Positions 55,439 to 64,000 of a stretch of DNA of 64,000 nucleotides are shown piece by piece (position 1 is the first letter of the stretch; each line of letters starts with the position of its first letter). The DNA is from Pseudomonas mosselii (GTDB lineage Bacteria > Pseudomonadota > Gammaproteobacteria > Pseudomonadales > Pseudomonadaceae): NCBI RefSeq assembly GCF_003205295.1, contig NZ_QJRP01000006.1:62001-126000 (forward strand), in the 5' to 3' direction. The notes under the pieces are model-generated. The model was not told the origin of the DNA and searched no databases. It saw only the letters and a list, made by a program, of their open reading frames with translations. Both the position numbers and the translations under genes were made by a program.

Positions 55439-56715
55439 TGCTGCGCCTCGACCACCAGAGGCTGCGGCCGGGCCAGCCACTCGCGGCCCTTGAGCATGGC
55501 CTTCCAGTACAGCGGCGGCAGGATCTGCGCCTTGAGCAACCAGGCCAGGCGGGTAGGCTTGCGGCCATCGAGCAGCCAACGCGGGAAACTCGGCGCGACC
55601 TTGCCGCCATAGGTGAACTCGGCCAGGACGATCTTGCCGCGCTCGACCGTCAACGGGCAGGAGCCGTAGCCATCGTACTGGGCCAGGGTCGACAGGCGAC
55701 CGAGTGCCACCAGCACATTGTTGGCCACCACCGGTGCCTGCTTGCGGGCGGCAGCGGCGGTCTTGGCGTTGCTGGTATTGGCCACGTCACCCAGCGCGTG
55801 GACATTGCCGAACTGGCGATGACGCAGGGTATGCGGGTCGACATCCACCCAGCCCGCCGCATCGGCCAGCGGGCTCTGGCGGATGAAGTCAGGCGCCACC
55901 TGAGGCGGCACCACATGCAGCATGTCGAAAGCCTCGACCCGGGTCTCGGTGCTGCCGTCGGGGAGGGTACGGATAAACGTGGCGCGCTTGTTCGGACCAT
56001 CCACCGCCGTCAGGCGATGCTGGTAGTTAAGGTCCACGCCGTACTTGTCGATGTAGCTCATCAGCGCCGGCACATAGTCCGGCACACCGAACAACACCGC
56101 CCCGGCATTGAAGAAGCTGGCCCTGACATTGCCCAGGTGCCCGTTGCGCAACCAGTGATCGCAGGACAGGTACAGCGCCTTCTGCGGCGCCCCAGCACAT
56201 TTGATCGGCATCGGCGGCTGGGTGAAGAGGGCGCGCCCCTGCTTGAGGTTCTGCACCAGCTGCCAGGTGTAGGGCGCCAGGTCGTAGCGGTAGTTGGAGG
56301 TGACGCCGTTGCGCCCGAGGGTCTCGTTCAAGCCGTCGATGGCGTTCCAATCGAGTTTCAATCCAGGGCAGACCACCAGCTGTTCATAGCTGACAGCACC
56401 GCCGTCCTCGAGCATCACCAGTTGCGCCTGAGGGTCGAAACTCTCCACCCGCGCCTTGATCCAGCGCACGCCACGGGGCAGGGTGGCGGCCATGGTCTGG
56501 GCAGTGCTCGGCGCCTTGAACACCCCGGCACCGACCATGGTCCAGCCGGGTTGATAGTAGTGCACCTCGGCGGGGTCGATCAGGGCGATATCCAGCGACG
56601 GGTCACGGGCGATCAGGCTGGAGGCGGTGGCGATGCCGGCGGCACCGGCGCCGACGATCACCACCTTGTGGTGGTCGGCACGGGAGGAATCGGCAGGGGA
56701 CAGCAAGGCAGGCAT
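55435..56715 (-). CDS. sqr: Sulfide:quinone oxidoreductase (type II-like)
   Basis: 426 residues. FAD enzyme that oxidises sulfide to persulfide and reduces ubiquinone at the inner membrane. The dinucleotide loop is VVIVGAGAAGIATA (18-31). Redox cysteines: C116 (VVCPGLKLDW) and C173 (IKCAGAPQKALYL), the pairing of type II SQR. A basic C-terminal region may anchor it to the membrane. It follows pdo by 41 bases and overlaps the exporter gene. Confidence 0.92.
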   Translation of the reverse strand: MPALLSPADSSRADHHKVVIVGAGAAGIATASSLIARDPSLDIALIDPAEVHYYQPGWTMVGAGVFKAPSTAQTMAATLPRGVRWIKARVESFDPQAQLVMLEDGGAVSYEQLVVCPGLKLDWNAIDGLNETLGRNGVTSNYRYDLAPYTWQLVQNLKQGRALFTQPPMPIKCAGAPQKALYLSCDHWLRNGHLGNVRASFFNAGAVLFGVPDYVPALMSYIDKYGVDLNYQHRLTAVDGPNKRATFIRTLPDGSTETRVEAFDMLHVVPPQVAPDFIRQSPLADAAGWVDVDPHTLRHRQFGNVHALGDVANTSNAKTAAAARKQAPVVANNVLVALGRLSTLAQYDGYGSCPLTVERGKIVLAEFTYGGKVAPSFPRWLLDGRKPTRLAWLLKAQILPPLYWKAMLKGREWLARPQPLVVEAQQ

Positions 56716-56756
56716 GGCAGTGTTCCTTGGAAATCTAGTTATAGGTGCGGCGTGGC

Positions 56757-57641
56757 TTACAGCTTGTTCAGCGGGATCTTCAGGTAGCTCACACCGTTCG
56801 CTTCAGGTTCGGGGAATTGCCCGCTGCGCATGTTGATCTGCACCGACGGCAGGATTAGCACGGGCATGTCGAGGGTCTTGTCACGGGCTTCGCGCATCTG
56901 CACGAAACTGTCCTCGCTAACGCCTTCATGGATATGGATGTTGTCGGCGCGTTGCTCGGCCACGGTGGTGACAAAGCGCAGCTCACGACCACCGGGCAGG
57001 TAGTCGTGGCACATGAACAGCCGGGTCTGGTCGGGGAACGCGAGCAGGCGCCGGATCGACTGGTACAAGGTTCGCGCGCTGGCGCCCGGAAAGTCGCAAC
57101 GGGCAGTGCCGTAGTCGGGAGTGAACAAGGTGTCGCCGACGAACACAGCGGTCTCGCCCGCGTCCTCGACCATGTAGCTCATGCACGCCGGGGTATGCCC
57201 AGGGGTGTGCAGGGCACGGGCATGCAGGTTGCCGATGCGAAATCCTTCTTCATCTTCGAACAGGACGTCGAACTGGCTGCCGTCGCGGGCAAAACCCGGC
57301 TCGGCGTTGAACAGGGTGCCGAAGACTTTCTGCACCTGGGTGATCTGCGCACCGATTGCGATGCTGCCGCCAAGCCGCTCCTTGAGGTAGGCCGCGGCGG
57401 ACAGATGGTCTGCGTGCACATGGGTATCCAGGATCCATTGCACCTTGGCATCCAGCGCCTCGACGCGAGCAATCAGCTTGTCCGCCGAATCGGTGCAGGT
57501 GCGCCCGGACTTGGGGTCGTAGTCCAGCACGCTGTCGATCAGCGCACATTGGCGGGTCTCGCCATCCATGACCAGGTAGCTGATGGTCCAGGTCGCCTTG
57601 TCGAAGAATGCTTCGACGTGAAGGTTGTTGCCGATGATCAT
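56757..57641 (-). CDS. pdo: Persulfide dioxygenase (ETHE1/Blh-like, MBL fold)
   Basis: 294 residues. Non-heme iron enzyme converting glutathione persulfide to sulfite. Metallo-beta-lactamase motif THVHADH (H74, H76, D78, H79), then H149 in HTPGHT, D170 in VGDTLFTPDYG and H212 in CHDY. The phrase GTARCDFPGASARTLYQSI is typical of bacterial PDO. First gene of the pdo-sqr-tauE operon, with a sigma-54-like promoter about 60 bases upstream. Confidence 0.93.
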   Translation of the reverse strand: MIIGNNLHVEAFFDKATWTISYLVMDGETRQCALIDSVLDYDPKSGRTCTDSADKLIARVEALDAKVQWILDTHVHADHLSAAAYLKERLGGSIAIGAQITQVQKVFGTLFNAEPGFARDGSQFDVLFEDEEGFRIGNLHARALHTPGHTPACMSYMVEDAGETAVFVGDTLFTPDYGTARCDFPGASARTLYQSIRRLLAFPDQTRLFMCHDYLPGGRELRFVTTVAEQRADNIHIHEGVSEDSFVQMREARDKTLDMPVLILPSVQINMRSGQFPEPEANGVSYLKIPLNKL

Positions 57642-57699
57642 TGCACTCTCCAGTTATCCACCGGGCCTCCTTGAAGGCATAGGCAGTGAAGGGGGCTTT

Positions 57700-57715
57700 A
57701 TCAAGATACATGCCA
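57700..57715 (-). promoter_or_regulatory. Sigma-54-type (-24/-12) promoter for pdo-sqr-tauE
   Basis: On the minus strand the sequence is TGGCATGTATCTTGAT, with GG at -24 and GA in place of GC at -12, spacing exactly 10 between them. About 60 bases upstream of the pdo ATG. It fits control by the adjacent enhancer-binding protein. Confidence 0.65.
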
Positions 57716-57738
57716 GCCTTTCAGATAGGACGCCTTCC

Positions 57739-57783
57739 CCTGTAGGAGCGGCCTCGTGCCGCGATGGGCTGCGCAGCAGCCCC
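57739..57783. repeat. Single REP unit
   Basis: CCTGTAGGAGCGGCCTCGTG with a GGGCTGCGCAGCAGCCC stem. A lone first-class unit placed between the sigma-54 promoter and the proposed activator sites, where it could affect DNA looping. Confidence 0.8.
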
Positions 57784-57802
57784 AATTCGAGCAGCCCGAT
57801 GG

Positions 57803-57852
57803 TGACAGTTCCTGGCAGTCGACTGTCAGCCGATGGCAGTGTTTGGCAGTCC
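57803..57852. promoter_or_regulatory. Proposed FisR upstream activating sites
   Basis: A cluster of TGGCAGT-like repeats: TGACAGTT (57803), the near-palindrome TGGCAGTCGACTGTCA (57813-57828), TGGCAGT (57834) and TGGCAGTC (57844). They sit about 90-150 bases from the sigma-54 promoter, the usual distance for an enhancer, and just before the fisR start. Confidence 0.6.
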
Positions 57853-57888
57853 TTGGTACCCTCGCCAGGTCCTTCATCTGGTGTTGTC

Positions 57889-59184
57889 ATGCTAGCCGCT
57901 TCCCATCCCGCGATCCTCGCGCTGGTGTCCTACCTCGAACACGATGTGCTGCCCAGCATCGTGCTGGACACCGACTACAACATCCTGGCTGCCAACGCGG
58001 CGTACCGTCGCCAGTTCGGCAACGAAGAGCACGCGCCGATCGGCGAAAAATGCCACCGGGTCTCGCACCACTATGCCGTGCCTTGCGACCAGGCCGGGGA
58101 ACATTGCCCGTTGCGCAAATCGCTGGACAGCAAGGTGCCCGAGCGCGTGCTCCACATCCATCACACCCCGCGAGGGCCGGAACATGTGGATGTGGAGCTG
58201 CGCCCGATCCTCGATGACGAGGGTAGGGTGGTGGCCTTCGTCGAACGCCTGACCAGCGTCACCCTGGCATCGGCACAACCTCAACAACAAGGGCTGGTCG
58301 GCCGGGCGCCAGCCTTCAAGACCGCCGTGGCCAGTTTGCAACGTGCAGCCCCTGCGCAGATTCCGGTACTGCTCCAGGGTGAGTCGGGTACGGGCAAGGA
58401 GCTGTTCGCCCGCGCCTTGCACTTGGGCAGCCCCCGAGCCAATGGCCCCCTGGTGGTAGTGGACTGCACCGGGTTGACCGAGTCGTTGTTCGAGAGTGAG
58501 CTGTTCGGCTATGAGAAGGGCGCCTTCACCGGCGCAACTCAACGCAAGATAGGCCTGGCCGAAGCAGCGCATGGCGGGACCCTGTTCCTTGACGAGATTG
58601 GTGAAGTGCCGCTGGCCATGCAGGTGAAACTGCTGCGCCTGATCGAGTCCGGCAGCTTCCGCCCGGTCGGCAGCACGCGCACGGTCCATTCGGACTTTCG
58701 TCTGGTCTCGGCCACGCACAAGCCATTGAAAGAGATGGCCGCCGAAGGGACGTTCCGCGAAGACCTGTATTACCGCATCAGCGGGTTCCCAATCAGACTT
58801 CCCGCCTTGCGAGAAAGGATTGAGGATCTTCCGCTATTGTGCGAAACGCTGCTTCAGCGCATGGCGGGCAAGCAACCGCCGAAGCTCATGGAGGAAACGC
58901 TGGCTCAGTTAACCCTGCATCACTTCCCAGGTAACATCCGTGAACTGCGCAACATCCTTGAACGAGCCAGACTATTTTCTGAAGACGGGCTTATCCACCC
59001 CCAGCACCTACCTGAGGACCTTCATCTGACTGTGCGGGAAAAACCACGCAGACGACCAGGGAATGAGATGCATAACCTGGCGTACGCGCTGGAGACCTTC
59101 AGCGGATCTCGTAGCGAACTGGCTGAGCATCTTGGTATGAGTGAGCGAACCCTTTACCGTCGCCTCAAGATGCTCGGAGTGTGA
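57889..59184 (+). CDS. fisR: FisR-type sulfane-sulfur-sensing sigma-54 activator
   Basis: 431 residues. N-terminal PAS-like sensor region (about 15-125) with three cysteines, C55, C66, C73, whose spacing equals that reported for FisR of Cupriavidus; in that protein they sense sulfane sulfur. AAA+ domain: Walker A GESGTGKE (164-171), sigma-54 contact GAFTGA (211-216), Walker B TLFLDE. C-terminal Fis-type HTH ([23 protein letters not shown]). Divergent from pdo-sqr-tauE. Start ATG 57889, weak ribosome site. Confidence 0.9.
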   Translation: MLAASHPAILALVSYLEHDVLPSIVLDTDYNILAANAAYRRQFGNEEHAPIGEKCHRVSHHYAVPCDQAGEHCPLRKSLDSKVPERVLHIHHTPRGPEHVDVELRPILDDEGRVVAFVERLTSVTLASAQPQQQGLVGRAPAFKTAVASLQRAAPAQIPVLLQGESGTGKELFARALHLGSPRANGPLVVVDCTGLTESLFESELFGYEKGAFTGATQRKIGLAEAAHGGTLFLDEIGEVPLAMQVKLLRLIESGSFRPVGSTRTVHSDFRLVSATHKPLKEMAAEGTFREDLYYRISGFPIRLPALRERIEDLPLLCETLLQRMAGKQPPKLMEETLAQLTLHHFPGNIRELRNILERARLFSEDGLIHPQHLPEDLHLTVREKPRRRPGNEMHNLAYALETFSGSRSELAEHLGMSERTLYRRLKMLGV

Positions 59185-59193
59185 ACTATCGAA

Positions 59194-59209
59194 CGTTCCA
59201 CGTGGAACA
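59194..59209. other. parS-like site 1
   Basis: CGTTCCACGTGGAACA, 15 of 16 bases identical to the Pseudomonas ParB-binding consensus TGTTCCACGTGGAACA, 9 bases after the fisR stop. Confidence 0.85.
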
Positions 59210-59261
59210 CAAAAAGGTTCAGTAGCTAGCAACCCCGTTAAGTCTTCGTTAGGAATGAGTA

Positions 59262-59292
59262 AGGGGTGCCTTTAAATTATTTTTGCACCCCT
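59262..59292. other. Inverted repeat after fisR
   Basis: 8-bp stem AGGGGTGC/GCACCCCT around a T-rich 15-base loop; no T-run follows, so weak terminator at most. In the gene-poor spacer near gyrB. Confidence 0.45.
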
Positions 59293-59367
59293 ATTGCGCG
59301 ACCGATAGCTTATTGCTAGATTGACCCCAGAGAACCAGTTGTATGCCCCCCTGAATGAGATCACTGA

Positions 59368-59667
59368 ATGCCTGATTTTGATAGCGTCTTGAACTATTTC
59401 ATTGACGTCAGCATCCAGAAAGCTGCGCTCACGGGAGTGATGGTTCACGACTACCTGATCGACAAGCAGGATCTGCAAAGGCAACGGATAACAGATCACT
59501 TTCTATCTGAATGCCATCAGATTTGCGCAGAGCGGGATATCGAATGCGATTTCGTTCCACACAGGGGCGTGTTTAACATCCGCATCGATCTCAGGAGGTG
59601 CAGACTGACATTCACTCAATCGAGGAACTTCTCGGTCGCAATGAATCGAATTGAGCTAGACAGGTAG
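59368..59667 (+). CDS. Hypothetical protein in the fisR-gyrB spacer
   Basis: 99 residues, soluble, no recognisable domain. Contains a charged middle (HDYLIDKQDLQRQRITDHF) and three cysteines (C69-like positions in HQICAERDIECDF and RRCRLTF). The base composition is more AT-rich than the core genes and the ribosome site (GAGATCACTGA) is weak. Possibly an accessory gene. It is followed by a 14-bp perfect hairpin at 59691-59727, which supports it as a transcription unit. Confidence 0.5.
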   Translation: MPDFDSVLNYFIDVSIQKAALTGVMVHDYLIDKQDLQRQRITDHFLSECHQICAERDIECDFVPHRGVFNIRIDLRRCRLTFTQSRNFSVAMNRIELDR

Positions 59668-59690
59668 GAATAGAAGTTGAAGATTTAGGA

Positions 59691-59727
59691 ATTCTCTGGC
59701 GGCTCGGTTTTCAAGCCGCCAGAGAAT
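59691..59727. terminator. Hairpin after the spacer hypothetical gene
   Basis: Perfect 14-bp inverted repeat ATTCTCTGGCGGCT/AGCCGCCAGAGAAT with a 9-base loop, 24 bases past the stop. No T-run follows on either strand. Confidence 0.5.
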
Positions 59728-59988
59728 AGCCGAGTACAGCGCGTGAAGGTTTGCGACGTGCTTACCTCGCAAATACCTTACTGCTTTCGTCGACGTTGGC
59801 GCTGAAACGATAGCAGATGGGTATTAGCGAGTCCATAACTGCCGATCGTTTGCGAGAATTGATGACATGTCTATCACATGCCCAATTGTTCGTCCTGTGC
59901 ATGTTTGCGCCTACACTCGTATGCGCCGTGGACGGCTCGAATTCGTCTGTAGACACTGCCGTAGCTTGCCCAATCGCTAACCAGAAGA

Positions 59989-60033
59989 AAAAATAAAGCC
60001 GCTTCATCGAAAGGATGAAGCGGCTTTATTTTT
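59989..60033. terminator. gyrB terminator, 20-bp perfect stem
   Basis: AAAAATAAAGCCGCTTCATC paired with its exact inverse over 20 bp, 5-base loop GAAAG. The A/T ends give tails in both directions. About 66 bases past the gyrB stop (minus strand). Confidence 0.88.
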
Positions 60034-60098
60034 ACCCGATTTTAAATAGCTGAGGAGCCGCCCGAAAGCGCTCCTCAAGATTTATTCCGATCGACCAA

Positions 60099-63627
<3,529 letters not shown>

Positions 63628-63642
63628 GTCGCCTGCTATGGG

Positions 63643-64000
63643 TTACAGACGCATCGGCATGACAACGTAGGACGAGTCGTCATTGCCAGCTTCCTGCAGC
63701 AGGGCGCTGCTGTTGGAGTCCGACAGGATCAGGCGAACCTGTTCAGTTGTCATGACACCCAGCACGTCCAGCAGGTAGCTGACGTTGAAACCAATCTCCA
63801 ACGAGCTGCCGTTGTAGTCGACGCTGATCTCTTCTTCCGCTTCTTCCTGCTCTGGGTTGTTTGCCTGGATCTTCAGTTGACCGGCGGCCAGTTGCAGACG
63901 GATGCCGCGGTACTTTTCGTTGGACAGGATCGCGGTACGGCTGAATGCCTCGCGCAGTGCCTGACGATCACCGATTACCAACTTGTCGCCGCCTTTGGGC
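63643..64000 (-). CDS. dnaN: DNA polymerase III beta sliding clamp, 3' part
   Basis: C-terminal 118 codons of the clamp; the gene runs off the right edge. Visible: the third clamp domain (FSRTAILSNEKYRGIRLQL, EISVDYNGSSLEIGFNVSYLLDVL) and the conserved C-terminal SSYVVMPMRL. The frame is open to base 64000. Lies 15 bases upstream of recF. Confidence 0.98.
   Translation of the reverse strand, partial: PKGGDKLVIGDRQALREAFSRTAILSNEKYRGIRLQLAAGQLKIQANNPEQEEAEEEISVDYNGSSLEIGFNVSYLLDVLGVMTTEQVRLILSDSNSSALLQEAGNDDSSYVVMPMRL

Larger units (their letters stand above)
59668..60098. other. 431-base gene-free spacer before gyrB
   Basis: Contains the hairpin at 59691-59727 and the gyrB terminator at 59989-60033. 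An 81-codon open frame on the minus strand (59762-60007) begins inside the terminator stem and is not called. Confidence 0.6.

Noticed and set aside
57653..57661. TTATCCACC near pdo, and again near 58991
   Set aside because: One mismatch from the DnaA-box 9-mer used for counting, so not included in the set.
59762..60007. 81-codon minus-strand frame with a signal-peptide-like start
   Set aside because: The ATG and hydrophobic start are encoded by the gyrB terminator stem-loop; no ribosome site, no family.

Overview
This window is a piece of a Pseudomonas chromosome, most likely of the P. putida group, lying just to one side of the replication origin. The right end carries dnaN (partial), recF and gyrB on the minus strand, so dnaA and oriC should lie just beyond base 64000. 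The gene order matches, from memory, the conserved origin-proximal blocks of P. putida and P. aeruginosa. High GC, GTG and TTG starts, and many P. putida-type REP palindromes between genes support this.

Layout, left to right. 1-1.2 kb: end of a methionine ABC transporter (metI, metQ). 1.4-9.9 kb: a large minus-strand aa3 cytochrome c oxidase cluster, structural genes coxB-coxA-ctaG-coxC followed by SURF1, a small membrane protein, heme A synthase, heme O synthase and SCO1. 10.3-13.5 kb: a conserved hypothetical gene, a SulP transporter and a beta-carbonic anhydrase. 13.5-14.8 kb: an AT-richer patch with an orphan secreted protein. 14.8-24.8 kb: housekeeping and stress genes (radical SAM protein, YheV, oligopeptidase A, gamma-carbonic anhydrase homologue, HAD phosphatase, lipoproteins, OsmC, flavin monooxygenase-like protein, dodecin, DUF883). 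24.8-27.9 kb: trpI and the divergent trpBA. 28.5-33.7 kb: a choline-sulfate module (LysR regulator, betC, orphan choline-binding protein, SulP transporter).

33.8-49.9 kb: origin-proximal core genes aroE, hemF, qor, tsaC, dprA, def, fmt, rsmB, trkA, lpxL-type acyltransferase, tag, glyQS, gmhB and plsC. 50.2-54.6 kb: an MFS permease, a GMC oxidoreductase and a LysR regulator. 54.6-59.2 kb: a sulfide-oxidation module (pdo-sqr-tauE) read away from a FisR-type sigma-54 activator, with a recognisable -24/-12 promoter and upstream repeats. 59.2-60.1 kb: a gene-poor spacer. 60.1-64 kb: gyrB, recF, dnaN.

The most noteworthy non-gene signals are three parS-like sites near gyrB/recF, fourteen exact copies of the DnaA-box 9-mer confined to 29.0-52.1 kb, a DUF3077 gene whose 5' end overlaps a long inverted repeat, chimeric REP elements, and the absence of the LysM gene that I remember between dprA and def in other pseudomonads. 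I found no CRISPR array, tRNA, rRNA, insertion sequence or prophage, and no clearly novel multi-gene system.
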